64,000 bases of DNA. Origin: Hysterangium stoloniferum. Taxonomy: Eukaryota > Basidiomycota > Agaricomycetes > Hysterangiales > Hysterangiaceae. The stretch spans positions 45,587 through 109,586 of the forward strand of contig WHVD01000228.1 of NCBI GenBank assembly GCA_015178975.1, read 5' to 3'. The notes under the pieces were generated by a model. The model was not told where the DNA came from, did no database searches, and saw nothing but the letters and a program-made list of their open reading frames with translations. Below are positions 24,101 through 36,015 of this stretch, piece after piece. The first letter of the stretch is position 1. Every line of letters begins with the position of its first letter. A program made the position numbers and the translations under genes.

Positions 24101-26432
24101 TGAACCTTCTATTACTGAAGAACGGGAGAGGGAGCGAGAGATAAGAGAGAGGGAGCGGCGCTGGGAGGACGACAGGGAGAGAGAACTTCGTGAACGCGAG
24201 CTCCGTGAGCGTGAGCGTGAGCCTCGTGACATCCACCGCGACCGCGAGAGAGAGCGAGATCCGAGAGAACGAGACCCTAGCCTTGCAGATTGGGACATGG
24301 ATCGGACCCTTTCGAACTCGTCTGAACCACCACCACCACAAGGCCCCCATCCATCGCAACAACCACAACCACAGCAACCACAGCAACAACACCCTCGTGC
24401 TGCGCTCGGACTCGCCTCCCTTCCCCCTCCTCCCCAGCCTAGCATCGCGTCTGTCGTGCCTCGACTTTCGGACTCGCCTCCTACTGTTGGACCTGGGCCT
24501 GGGCCTGGGACGCCTTCTTACAGTGGTAGTGGCAATGGCAGCGGGAATGGCGGAGGCAACGGAGGAGCGAACAAGCGAAAGTCCAGAGGAGGCGGCAGCA
24601 AAGTGAAAGAAGAAGACGGCGCGAGTAGTGGCGTCGAGGGGGGGCGGAAGAGCCGTAAACGGAAGACAGCTGGTGCTAGTGCGGCGGGTGGAGGAAAGAA
24701 TGGAAATGGTGTGGCGGTGGCAGCGGCAGCGGCGGCGGAGCAGATGATCGGGTCGGCGACAGGCCCTGTGAGACAGATAAATGAAGATTACGATGAGGGC
24801 GTGGATGCGTTGATGGGCTTGGCGGGATATAGGGCTCCTGCGGCTGCTCCACCTATGCCTACCCCAGTTTCAATACCTGTGGCGGTTTCGTCTGCTGGAC
24901 TGCAAGGTTTATCAGCACTTCCGCCTTCGACTTCGCAACAAGCACAACAGCAAACCCAGACACAAGCACAAGCGCACTCTCGTCCCTCCTCCCGCGAAGA
25001 AACTCGTGGGCTCAAACGGCCTTTTGAGCATGGCGAGGGCCCAGGTGTGGAAACAGGCGGCGCGAACGAAGGCAAGCGGGCGAGGTTGGAGGGGCTGGGG
25101 ATGCCGTCGTCTACGCTCGGAATAGGAATGCCGCCTGCGCCAGTCGACCGTGCGCCAGCTATGGTGTCGGCATCCGCTATGCAACTCGATAGGGAGCGTG
25201 CTTCTGGGTCAGGGTCTGCAGCTTCTTCTGTGGGGTCTGCGGGGATGCACGAGTCTGGGAGGGAACGGGGGAGGGAGAGGCATGAGAGGGCGCCGTCGAT
25301 GCATGAGCGGGATAGGGATAGGGATATCCACCGTGAGCGGGATTTTCCTCATGAGAGGACGTATGGAGCGCCACCGCCGCCGCCGTCCTCTGGAATGATC
25401 CACGAGCGCGAGAGGGAGAGGGCACCATCGAGACATGAACGGTATACCCCGTCGTCGCAGGCGCAACCGCAAGCAAGGCCGCCATATGAGAGGTCTCCTC
25501 CGTTGTATGAACGTGAACGTGAACGGTCAACGCATGAGAGGACACCATTGTTGCATGATCGGAAGCCTTTGCCTCATGAGAGGGGTGAGCGTGAAAGGGA
25601 GCGACCGGAGCGGCGTACGTCCTCGCACGAACATGACCGCGCTTTGTTTGAGAGGGAGCGGGAGAGGTTACCACCTATGGAACGGGAGAGGGAACGGTCC
25701 ACTTCGATGCAGTCGTTACCGCCGCTTGATAGGGAGCGTGGGATGGAGAGAGAGAGGGAGCGCGCGCCGTTACCACCAGCTCATGAACGCACCCCTTCAA
25801 GGCAACAGCATGAAATGGAACGTCTGCCCATGCAACATGACCGCGCCTCCCCACGCGCACCTCCAATCCACCCAGACCGCGCGCCAATGCCACCGCATGG
25901 GCCACCGCCACCGCCGCTGCCACCGCACGAACGGGCCTCATCCCTCCAACGCGAACGTCCGCCACACTCGCATTCGCAGCCCCCTGCACCGGAACGCAAA
26001 GCCTCCTCAGCAAGCAGTCATTCCATGCGCCATTCTCACTCGCCTCAGGACCATTCGCCGCCTAACCACGGACTCAGGGGGCCCTCCCCCCATGTACACG
26101 TTACGCATTCGCCGCGGCACTCTCCTGCGTCTGCACGGGGGTCCGGGTCGGCACATTCGCCCGTGTCCGCGCGTGGCGGGCCTGGATCGAGACATTCGCC
26201 GCCTCCGCCTGTTTCTGCGAGGGGTTCTGCGGGGTCTGGATCGGGGAGGGGACATTCGCCCGTTTCGGTTTCTGCGAGGTCAGGACATGTGCAGTCGCCT
26301 TCACCTGCGACGAAGGAGGACAGCCCGAAGGAGGATGATAGGATGCAGTTGGATTCTGTTAGTCCGCCGCCGTTGCCTGTCAAGGTCGAGGAGGAGGGGA
26401 GGATGGCTGTGGATGAGAGTCCGAAGTTATGA
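21169..26432 (+). CDS. ssn6: Ssn6/Cyc8-type TPR transcriptional corepressor
   Basis: Seven exons: 21169-21367, 21433-21569, 21624-21876, 21937-22016, 22072-22164, 22497-22653 and 22723-26432. They keep one frame and give 1542 residues. All introns have GT-AG ends; intron 5 (332 nt) is the long one. Residues about 62-425 are a tandem TPR array, starting WCLIGSVAEQMQDLDRAQTAYENA and ending DAIDAYARASELDPGNKV, with the order and spacing of Ssn6/Cyc8. The remaining 1100 residues are disordered: Gln/Pro/His-rich, long Arg-Glu/Arg-Asp runs (about 23750-24290 and 25250-25780), a KRKSRGGGSKVKEE basic patch and HSPVSARG-like repeats. In the known family the TPRs bind Tup1 and DNA-bound repressors to silence many genes in the nucleus. 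A decayed copy of this gene lies at 46.8-47.6 kb. The 5' ATG was chosen because it is the first in the open frame, just after the CT tract. Confidence 0.93.
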
Positions 26433-26924
26433 TTTGATTATGATTTTATGCCTTTTTTTTCCCTTCTTTTTTTCTCACTCTCCAGTTGTGTTGTGATATT
26501 ACATCCATGCATCGTCTCTCCTTCACTCACTCTCTTAACTCACTCTCTCAGTATACCCATTTTATTTTGTTACTTATGAATGAAACACTATGATGTCCCT
26601 GCATTAAAAGTCCTCAGAGTTGCTCTATGGCTCTATATTTGTCCTTGTTGTGTTTTAAAATAATTTGCTTACGTGAGCTCGTTTCCCTCGCCTCTCCTCC
26701 TCCTCCTCCTCCTCCGGTCTATTATTCTGCTTGGACGGACTGACACGTTACTCCATTGCTTTCCGCTCATTGTTACACACAGGCCTTTCACTCATAAAGG
26801 TCTTATACTGATCCGAATATCTTTTTCAAGTTATAACCACAAACCTTCCAATAATACATTACTCTAGGTTCCTTAACCCTCCAGAATCAACTAGATAAAA
26901 AACTCCTCCTCCGTCATATTTATC
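26433..26924. other. Intergenic region between ssn6 and erf4
   Basis: About 490 bp between two genes on the same strand. T-rich sequence follows the ssn6 stop (26447-26475), fitting a 3' UTR, and a short CTCCTC repeat lies near 26695-26715. No gene is seen. Confidence 0.6.
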
Positions 26925-28309
26925 ATGGCTGTTAATTCAGCGCCTTTGCCCCCCCATCTTGTCACATCTTCACTGCCCCCCACCCCGTCACACCATGAGA
27001 CAAACAATGAAGAAAACGCCAATATGAGCATCAACAATCCGCCTTATACGCCAACCTCGAGTGGTCACGGTTCTGGCGGTGACACCTCGAGAAGACAATC
27101 TGCGGTTGTGTCAGTGTCGGCATCGCAGCACAAGAAGGCGAGCTCGGTATCCACGTCGACGCCTTCCACCCCTGCATCAAAAGTCCACCTGAGACAGCTG
27201 TCGTTGCAAGATCCCCAGGTCGTAAAGGGGTTGAAGGAGATGCTGGAGAGGCGGAAGGAAGTGGTGCTGGTGCAGCAGCCGATGTGTACGCCGCCTGAGA
27301 CACTCCCGCCCAGTCCGCCGTTGACGAATCATGAAATTGAGGGTGACGACGATGACGATGGGGATGGGGATGGGGATGAAGAGGCGGATGGTGAGGACGC
27401 AGGTGATGATGATGATGATGACGACGACGACGTCGATTCAGAGGACGCGGCTCATGCAGAGTCACATGCGGCTGAGGAGGACATTACAGAAGGCTGGCAT
27501 GGGCACGATACGCCATCACGGACAACAGCCCATGGATTACCCGCTCGCGAGCATCCCCTCGCTGAGGACACACCATCAATCGACACAGGCGCCGATATCG
27601 ACCTCGAAAAAGGCCCCGATTCACTCCCAGAGCAACGCATACGCACCCACTCCTCAGCCTCCCAACTGGGCGTATCAAAGCCCTTCGAAGTCATCCGCTC
27701 TCCAAAGCGCTTCTCGACCCCCAAGCCGCCCCATTCCTCGTACTACATTGGCCCGCCGTCGAACATGTCTGCATACGGGACCCCACCATGCGGGCAGATG
27801 GGTGTGCACCATCCCCGAGAAATCGTCAGGATAGAGCGTGACTACGACCACGGCGAGCTCGTGCAATTTTCCTCAGCATACCCGCTCGAAATTCAAGGCC
27901 GTATAACACCGACACAGTTCCTCGAGACCATCAATGCGCTGAATGAGGGCCTTATTCGTGCGCATTCGGTGCGCGCGGCGGCACTGTATAATGTCCTGGC
28001 GGTGTTGACGCTGTGGATCAGTCCGTTGTTTTTGGAGAGTAGATATGATAAGGAGATGGGCCGATTACAGCAACTTGTAGATGTTCTTAATGCGGAGCTG
28101 TATAACCCACAGGGGTTGAATATCCTGTGGCCTAGGAAGTCTGCGTTTTTGTTTGTGAGTTTGCATGTGTTGGTTTTTATTGCGTCGTTGGAGCTGATCT
28201 CATGAACTGGTGCCTTTGTTTTCTTTTACAGTTGGAAATTGAATATTATGTATGTTTGTCTAGCTCCACTCCTCCCACAACTCGACTAACGACTGCAATC
28301 TTACAGTAA
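26925..28309 (+). CDS. erf4: ERF4/Golgin A7-domain protein, Ras palmitoyltransferase partner
   Basis: Exon 1 is 26925-28154 (410 codons) and exon 2 begins at 28232. A second possible intron (28250-28306, GTATGT...TTACAG) is exactly 57 nt and free of stops, so both forms end at the same TAA (28307-28309). The protein ends LEIEYY, as in the family, if it is spliced, or carries 19 more residues if it is retained. The N-terminal half is low complexity, with an Asp/Glu run around residues 138-175. The conserved ERF4 domain covers about residues 295-416: REIVRIERDYDHGELVQFSSAYPLEIQGRI..., then a hydrophobic stretch (AALYNVLAVLTLWISPLF). In yeast Erf4 pairs with the DHHC enzyme Erf2 at the ER to palmitoylate Ras. 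Assignment of the domain is by pattern recognition and rather secure; the role is inferred from the family. Confidence 0.87.
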
Positions 28310-29369
28310 CGGAATTTACTCTATTGCGATCTCTATTTTTCTTTTGCACCCTACTTCCCAGCATCTCACTCCCATTCACATTTCTATATCCTGCATTGCT
28401 ACCCCCTTCTTTCTTTTTCTTTTTCCCTGTCCTCTCCTTTCTCTTTCAATTTTCATGTGTCATTCTGTATCTCTCTCGCATCTTACATACCTTCCATACC
28501 TATCCGTAATGGCTCGGGGGTCGGTATTTCTCATATTCGACCCTCAGACGACCCCGTTGACCCTCCTTTGAGTAACCTTTCTTCAGATTCATGTGAGTGC
28601 GAGTATGAATACAAAAATTGCACGATTTGAGCTCATACGCTGGCGGTTATATGTACATCAGAGAAACCTTCATCCGTAACACTTTGTAGCATTGATGTTT
28701 CTGGTTGTCATCTTAGCTGAAATAAATACAATGGATTTATGTCATTAAGATCTGGGGCTTCTTACTAGACAAATGGAAGTTGTCCCAAAGCGAGCGAAGA
28801 GCAACCCCCTTGGCTTAACCGATGACCGATCATCCCCTTATAAAACTGATGTGTGATGAACGATTTGGACATAGCTGGCCAGCTCATGACCAGCTTACTG
28901 TGTTACCTTCTCCTCATATTTTCTGAGACCTCCCGTATAACTTGCTGTTCTGAATCGTTGTGCTTGTGATGATGATCTGATCTTTTGGACTTTGATAGAG
29001 AGAGAGGTCTGTTCGTCATAATCAGAGGTGTCTACTAATACAATAGGGCGACGCATTCTGGTACGAAGCGAGAAATTGGAATAAGCTCTGACAACCCCAT
29101 TTTTGGCTATAATTATCTTTAATGCTTTCTATAGGCCGGCGTGGTTGTTTAGATACACAATTTTATCGTTATTTCATCGTGGCGTAAAATATTTATTATA
29201 TGGCCAGGGATAAATATACAAAGAACAACGCAGGACATGCATCTGGTGCTGAGAGAGTGAAATGGAATGACTGGGAGACAGAACAGAAACAAGCGGTGCA
29301 TGAACGTCCGTATTAATGATGCACACTCAGGGGAAATTAGTGGGACTCTGGAATAAAAACGCATGTAGT
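28310..29369. other. Intergenic region between erf4 and the zinc-finger gene
   Basis: The two genes converge here. A T/C-rich stretch (28325-28510) probably belongs to the erf4 3' UTR. No further gene is seen. Confidence 0.55.
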
Positions 29370-30017
29370 TCAATCATGATGACAATAGCGCCTTTCGCCG
29401 ACATGTACTTTCAGATGTTGGCGCAAAGCATCAGAGGTTGTGAAACACAGGCAACAAAACCTAAGGGGGCACTGCCAAGCTGTAGCAATAAAATGATAAG
29501 CAACCCTCAAACACGGTAATACTAACTAAAACACAAAAATAAATAAAAGCGCTCACCATTAAAGGTGTCATGAACACCATCCACATGCTCCTGTAAATGC
29601 ATCTCAGAAGGAAAAGACTGATCACACCCTTCAACCACGCATGTGTACAGAATTTCGCCCTAAGCAGATCACGCTCCTGATGAGACGGGTGCGCGTCATT
29701 ATGCTTCCCTTCCTTACGGTCGATTGGATTCGCTGCTGGCGGCCCTGGGATGTAAGTATAAATTTTGATAGGACGTCCGGATCCTGAAGCTCAGCGTCGT
29801 CTATGATATGAGGAATATATGAATTGCAGTAATGCGGGAGTTGCATGGAATTCTCGAGGGAAGGTGAATTCATTTCGTTGGATAGATTGTCTGGGATAGA
29901 TTCAGGTACAGACTCAAAAGGGAGTTGTGAGGATAGTGGGAGGATAGATTCTGGAGAAGTTGTATCAGACACAGAGATTATCGTGTTTGAGAGATATGAT
30001 TTGGTATTTGAATCCAT
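29370..30017 (-). CDS. Small C2H2 zinc-finger protein, three exons
   Basis: Minus-strand exons are 29718-30017, 29557-29659 and 29370-29479. Introns have GTAAGG...CTTAG and GTGAGC...CTACAG ends, and the joined frame gives 170 residues. Residues 1-100 are Ser/Pro/Asn-rich and acidic. Two fingers follow. The first is TCVVEGCDQSFPSEMHLQEHV with a closing His (Cys-x4-Cys-x12-His-x4-His). The second spans the last exon: C-PLRF-C, twelve residues, then H-LKV-H. A VGER linker-like run follows it, with a stop soon after. Both fingers straddle exon joins correctly, which is strong support for this splicing. It probably binds DNA or RNA in the nucleus; target unknown. The start at 30017 is the first Met of the open frame. 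Confidence 0.75.
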
Positions 30018-31116
30018 CTATCATATAATATAATGTCAATAAAGACCAAGATTATATCATTTTGATTTACCTCCAAGAGTGACGAAATTGCTTAAAAAAT
30101 TGAGACTAATTTGGAGTGCTATTAAGAAAGGAAGAAGGATGTAATGGTAAGAAGAGAGGGGTAGATTGATGCTTTATAGTCACTCCTTAAAAATGCCCAT
30201 AAGCAGAACAGTACATGGTACAAGGATTAGATTCACAGAAGACAAAAGTGTTCGCCACCATGACATTATGAAAATACAATTCATGCATTCTAAATAATGG
30301 CTCAAGTAGCAGCAGGTAAATTGTCAAAAGAAGGTGGGATGCAATAGTTGTTAGAACAAGACTGGGTGTCCACGACTGGATAGGGGTTCAGTTGAGATCA
30401 CATCAAATTGATGTGACAGTACTAATATATAGATATAGTTCAAAAGCTTTCTTCAAAATTAGGATGACGTGGGTACATTGGATATTTATTCCTGATCTCT
30501 GTTATTACAGATTTCCATTGATTCATTTGTTCAATATGATATTTCCTATACAGTCACTCTCACAGAAGGGGTGATAATGGGTTGTTCTTGTCTGGCATTC
30601 ACTCAGTCAGCATTGGCTTACAAGTACATGTTTCTAGCTCAGTGCATTACTATCTTCAACATTTATTTCAAAAACATCACTCTGCCTGCATCCCAACCAT
30701 TATTTCAATTCACTGCTGAAAATCACCTTCAAGAGAAACAGCAACTTCTTGGCAAAATCAAGGACATCATTTCTGGTATTAGTAATGAGGCAATGTGGAG
30801 GTCAGTTGACATCCCAGAATAACTAAAAAATATTTCCTGTTCAAACCCTACCAGATTGTTGAGTATGGCAGAAGGATTTTTGCATCTCCAATGGGACACA
30901 TTGTTGAATATTAAATCATGCAAAACAACAAAGTTAATATATCTTATTTGAATTTTTTCATATATTGGTACAAGAAATTTTACACCATCTTTACTGAATT
31001 AAATAACTTATGAAAACACAAGAAATATGAACCTTTGAAAATTTAATCTTATATTGATTGGGTCAGCAGTCCACTGAATTTCATTGTAGTGGCAATCACT
31101 GAAAATTGATCAGGTA
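30018..31116. other. AT-rich region, unassigned
   Basis: Low-CpG sequence upstream of the zinc-finger gene that grades into repeats. An open stretch at 30571-30822 (+), ending GKIKDIISGISNEAMWRSVDIPE, has no recognisable domain and is probably a transposon remnant. A poly-A run lies at 31201-31215. Confidence 0.4.
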
Positions 31117-31794
31117 CAGTGACTCACAAAACCTTTTCAATGTTTGGCATTTGCATATTGGCAAGCTGCTACCAGGGGAGGAAAAATAGTGAAAAATCTC
31201 AAAAAAAAAAAAAAACACAGTATATAGCCGAACATGTGTAGAGGCATGGCCTAGAATATTATTACATAATAGCCATTTTTAGGCATGTTAAAAATAGTTT
31301 AGTCAAGCCTGCTCATTGAAAAGGTTTCATTGCTGATGATTATGATGCAATATATGCTACATTTTAATACTTGGTATACCCTCCCTTGGTTTTTATTACT
31401 GCCTCAATCCTTCTTGACATGCTTTCAATTAACTTCTGACATTCAGAAGCTGGTATATCTTCCCACTCTTTCTCTATCCTCTCCCACAATTTCAGAATCC
31501 CACTTGGTGCGGTGGTATACTCTCCCAGCTTTCTCCTCAAGTAATCCTATAGATGCTCAATTGGATTGAGATCTGAGGACTGGGCAGGCCATGGTAGGAC
31601 AGTCATTCCATGCTTTTCAAACTATTCCTTTGCCTTTTTGCAGGTGTGCCTTGGATCATTGTCCTGCTGAAAGATGATTTTAGCAAGGTCCAACTGGTAA
31701 TACCTGATACTGTTTTGGAGGTCTTCATCCAAAATGCTTCTATAAAGCTCCCTATCCATTCTACCCTCAATCCTAGTGGCATATCCCACACCCT

Positions 31795-32892
31795 TGTTAT
31801 GACTGGAAAACCTGCTGGACTCCAGGAACTACCCTATATGCACCCACACCCTTTACACACCAATTATCAGTTTACCAGAATACCCGCCGGAACACGGATG
31901 TCAGACCTGTCCATGCCCAACCTTCATTATCTCATGTACCAGTCACAGGAATACCCACCCAGACCCTGTGCCTGTCATCCCTGTCTATTCCCAACCTGTC
32001 CCATGCATCAGTCACTGGACTCTAGTCAGAAAACCCGTCAGCTCTCTAACTGAGCCCTGTTCCTGTTATGGTCAAATGACCTGTGACATTTTGGACTCTG
32101 TATCAGGGGACAATTTTAAGTTTTCCAATTTCACTTCTGACTCCTTAATATAGTTTCATAAGTAAAGACTGAGGGGAGCACCTTGTTGTTATCACATTTT
32201 CAAACTCAGCTGCACCTTTAGTTAGTCACCCACTAGCCGAGGATTCCTTAGACTTTTCTCTTCAGATTTCCTCTGCTAGTACCCCAACTCAGTCATAGTG
32301 TGAGTTAGTGCAGTCTGGAGAGTCGCCCTTACACTCCACTCCTGCCCCATTCCTGTTATGGTCTAATGACCTGTCACATTTCGGACTCCGCTCCACTCTG
32401 TTCCATTCCTAACACCAAATTTGGTGTTTACTTATCTCATTTCATGATTACTAGTTTGGAATTCATTATTACTGGATTTGGTATGATATGCATTCCACAG
32501 TCTATATAGTCTGGCAGATGTTGTACATACAGTCCAGTCAGAAAATCAGCTTAGATTTCCCCCAGTAATCTCAGTACATTTTCTGCTCTATTCCTCTTTG
32601 AAACACACTGCTACTTACCTTGTCAGAGCCCATGGGCTCTGACCTATCTATCACTCAACCTCTGACCCATCACCACCTGACCCCTCGACCTCTGCAGGAT
32701 TCCCACAGTTGACCCTCCAATCTCTCAACCCACCAACTACTCCCAGACTCCCTGGGATTCCCATCTGCCTGCCTGAAATTGGACAAGACAATCTCACAAG
32801 GGTGCAGCCTATAAGCTGAAGCCAAGTCCTACTGGAATATCCATGGGTTTCTTCCAAAACCCTCCAATAAGCTCTGCACGCACTCCTTAACA
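31795..32892 (+). mobile_element. Solo LTR A4 (family A), TSD ACCCT, inside T1
   Basis: It starts TGTTATGACTGG and ends CTCCTTAACA, with ACCCT at 31790-31794 and 32893-32897. Net length without the nested H-type LTR is about 863 bp. It shows fewer CpGs than A1 at matching positions (for example CCCTATATGCACCC against CCCGTACGCCCCC). It carries the TATATAGTCTGG box and the shared TATAAGCTGAAGCCAAGTCC motif (about 32811-32830). Confidence 0.92.
32099..32333 (+). mobile_element. Solo LTR of the H family inside A4
   Basis: 235 bp from TGTATCAGGGGACAA to GTCGCCCTTACA, closely matching the LTRs of element H (52983-53284). It lacks the 70-bp insertion those carry at the GCTAG site. The A4 sequence resumes directly after it. 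The target duplication is imperfect (only CTC is clearly repeated). Confidence 0.88.
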
Positions 32893-33575
32893 ACCCTCCC
32901 ATGTGAAGTGCCTCCAAACCATGACAGACCCTCCATCAAACTTCACTGTTCCTTGAACAAGCCTCTCATTCATTCCTTCCCCAGTCTTTTCATGCCCACT
33001 TCCTCCCATCTGAGCCAAGGCAATTTATTTTAGTCTCATCAGACCATATAACCCTCCTCCAGTCATCTAAAGTCCAGTGCTAGTAGGCCAAAGCAAAGTC
33101 AAGGCTCTCCTTTATGTGTCTCTTTGTTAAGTGCTGTGTCAGAACTTATTCCAGAACTATTGGAAAGTCACCGGGAACCCAGAAACTATTGGATAGGGTC
33201 AGGACATTGGCTTCAGCTTATGTGCTGTGCCTCTACACAAATTCTCAGGAGTCCTTAATTTCAAAGATGGGACTTATGCTGGAAGATAGGGATATTCAGA
33301 GTTCCAAAGAGTTCCAATTATCAAGCATACAGAAAGATGGAAGATGGAATAAGAAACTAAGTTGATATCAGATCTAAAGTAAAGTACAAATTTGCAGAAA
33401 CTAATATAAGTTTTCTTGTTATTGTACTACAAACTAAGACCACAATAAGATGGAAACAGGAATACAGTAAGACAGACTAGGGAAAGATTATTCCAAAATG
33501 GGAATACAATAAACAAATGAGTGAATACTTGTCAGCAGACAAGTTACCAAATGTGGAACAAGGGGAAGATGCGGT

Positions 33576-34702
33576 GTAAGTCTGTCACTAGGAATATACC
33601 TAATAACCTGCATACAATGGTCAAGTCTTTATGACAGTCACTAACACAGTTGTTTGTGAAATCAGTCTATAACCAAACACACTCGGAGTGAGAGGCTAGA
33701 GATCAGACCTTGTATTATGTAATCAAATATGGATACAAAAGGCTGACATAAGCCCAATGTCGTAGAATGTAGAACTTCAACAATAAAAGACACTACAGTA
33801 TCCCTTACTGGCTGTAGGAGTAAGACTTTGAGTAAGACTTAAGCTTCTGACTTGAGAATGAGCTTCAAGTTTGAGATACAATGAAATTGCTTGTCCAATA
33901 CTGGGCAAAAGAGAGGCCCTTATATACATGAGGAAGCACAGGTCAAAACAAACCTCTACAAATGATGACACAATAACAATGCGATATGGTGTGAGTCATC
34001 TCTGAGTCATCACAATAAGAATGTTAGTGAATAATAAAAGGAGGAGGCTGTTCTGGACAATAAGGGAATGACAAACAAAAGATGAGATCAGACATGTGAT
34101 ATGGATAAATGGGGAAACACAATAGAACAATAGGGGCAACTGAGTCAGACAATAGAAGTGATGGAGTGATAGAAGTGATGGCTGATGAAAGATTGATGAT
34201 AATGAGTCAGAAACACCTAAGAATATCATGACAATGTGTCACCCTCAAATGCTACGCTTGAATTTGAAATCTTGACAATACTACCAATCAATGAACTGAG
34301 ATTGGATGTGTTCTGTTCCTAATCTTGCAGCATAAAGGGGGGCACACAATCAATCACCACATTAAAACCAGGTGGTGAGTAGGCTCCACAACCATGCAAG
34401 GAACACGAATTGACAATGACCTTGATGAGGCTCTACTTGACTCCCTTCTGGAACTGGGAACATCCTCAATGAGGGTCCTCTATGATCTCCTACTGGAGTG
34501 AACACTGCCTCATAAAAGAATCCCTGTGATGGTGGGGAACACTCTCGCCAGAGTACTCAATCAAATTGATAGTGGAAGAATTCATGGGACTTATCATATA
34601 GATGAATAAAGACAGGATCATCTGGAGCATATGGGGGTCAAATACCTTTTTGACGGAGGTAATGACAGTGTTCTTTTGAGGAGTATGAATAGGCTGGTTT
34701 GG
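33576..34702. repeat. Unresolved insert within C3
   Basis: No counterpart exists in the other family C LTRs. It is AT-rich and CpG-poor and contains a TTATATACATGAGG promoter-like box (about 33920). A short open stretch on the plus strand (34394-34500, reading IDNDLDEALLDSLLELG) could be part of a gag. No ends with a duplication were found. Confidence 0.35.
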
Positions 34703-34707
34703 GCTCA

Positions 34708-35448
34708 TGTTAAGAACTGAAAACTGACTAATGTCGGTAGGCCAATGGGGACCGATCGGAAGGACTTGGCTTCAGCTTATGTGCTGCGCCCTCACAATTG
34801 TCCGTTGGGTGTCCTTAGATTTTGGACAGGTGAAGACTAGTCCTAACAAGTACCTCTCGGCGAGTTACTGATTGGAACTGAAGGATAAGTTGAGTGTCAG
34901 GCCATGGGGTCGGAAACTGAGAGTGGGTGAGCACATGCGAAGGTGGATAGCGGAGTACTTAGTATGAGACTTCTAGAGGTGTAAGAGGGTATTCTGAGTT
35001 GATATTCTGATTGCCTAGTAACTACAACTACAGAGGGTTCATATACAAGTATTCGGCATCTAGAAAATACTAACTAGAAGAAGAGTGGAAATTGGTATTG
35101 ACAAATAAGCTTGACTAGGAACAGGAAGGTTACAATTAGTTCAGAGGCCGTGAAATAACCAAGAGTGGGATTACGAGAAAAGGAAATAGTCTGAGGGTTA
35201 CAAGTATATATAGACATATGTGAAACATAGAGTGGAATGGATCATCATAATGAAAAGGGGACGTATCAGAGTTTAACCAGATAGTATGAGTATATTTGAC
35301 AGGGGTGTAAACAGAGTTTGATCATTGAAAGCATACATCAGCATCGGGGGTCCAATGGTTTCCAATACGGTGACTTGAAATGCTAACTTGAAATGTCGAT
35401 AGGCAGCGATAACCTTGGGGACTGTCGGGTTGCAACATGGTTGTAACA
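34708..35448 (-). mobile_element. Solo LTR C2 (family C), TSD GCTCA, inside C3
   Basis: Plus-strand ends are TGTTAAGAACTG and GGTTGTAACA, 741 bp, flanked by GCTCA at 34703-34707 and 35449-35453. Its reverse complement aligns with C1 over the 3' half, including CTCAACTTATCCTTCAG and ACATAAGCTGAAGCCAAGTC. It retains more CpGs than C1, so it is probably younger. Confidence 0.9.
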
Positions 35449-35852
35449 GCTCACATATGTATGATGTCTGAGCAGGAAGAGAATCGAGATTTTACTCTAT
35501 TAGGGAGTGAGGAGTCAGTTTCAAGTAGGAAATGAGGGTTACTTTGGAGGATGATGCAGTGTTGAACATGATGGAGTTTTTGCACATCTGATTGATGAAA
35601 CTGATTTGGCTGTGTAGAAGTTGTCTTGAGTGCCAAAGTATATAGAAGAATTTGTGCTTGTGATGTGACTTGAAACTATAGCCATATAAGTTGCTTTCCA
35701 ATTGAACTCTCTACAGTGGAAGATGCAGAAACTATAATGTTCCGTAGTCAGAGGTCAGGGTCAGATTGTTGAGGTGGAAGTCAAATTGGGGTGTAAAGTC
35801 AGATGTGTCAGATAATAACAGATATTGAAGTATCTGAGAATGGGTCATAACA

Positions 35853-36015
35853 CTCTTAGACAAAAGTGGCTTCTTCTTCTTCACAACTGCATTCATCCCT
35901 GCCTTCTTCAAGTTCCTCTGAACTGTCTGAGCTGATATACATAGGGTTGTTGGTGATGGTCTGAAGTGTTTGGGCTATGTCAACTGCAGTTTCAGTGTGA
36001 GGGATATGCCCTGGC
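35853..36015 (-). pseudogene. N-terminal part of the T1 transposase
   Basis: The minus strand reads PWPGHIPHTETAVDIAQ and then, after a frame slip, SAQTVQRNLKKAGMNAVVKKKKPLLSK. This is the second helix-turn-helix and the linker to the catalytic domain typical of Tc1 transposases. LTR C3 interrupts right after it, and the catalytic part resumes at 33124. Confidence 0.75.

Larger units (their letters stand above)
31340..33124 (-). pseudogene. Tc1-type transposase of T1, catalytic part, broken
   Basis: On the minus strand 33120-32893 reads WRRVIWSDETKIN (first catalytic Asp) and then a decayed version of the GGGSVMVWG segment. After removal of LTR A4 it continues RMDRELYRSILDEDLQNS, IIFQQDNDPRHT and VLPWPAQSSDLNPIEHL (second Asp and the DD34E-type Glu region), and ends TKGGYTKY. 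Several in-frame stops (for example after KKAKE and after IEHL) make it non-functional. Spacing and motifs are those of the Tc1/mariner superfamily, whose enzyme cuts and pastes DNA at TA sites. Confidence 0.85.
33125..35852 (-). mobile_element. Family C LTR C3, TSD CTCTT, inside T1, itself nested
   Basis: Plus-strand ends are TGTTAAGTGCTG and GGGTCATAACA, flanked by CTCTT at 33120-33124 and 35853-35857. The outer parts (33125-33570 and 35449-35852) match C4 and the family C pattern. C2 sits inside (34708-35448). The stretch 33576-34700 is extra compared with C1 and C2. It starts TGTAAGTCTGTCAC and is probably another, unidentified insertion or an internal region, so C3 may be more than a simple solo LTR. 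Confidence 0.75.

Noticed and set aside
23250..26300. Long open frames on the minus strand and in other plus frames within ssn6
   Set aside because: They mirror the low-complexity codons of ssn6 exon 7 and have no start context, introns or domains.
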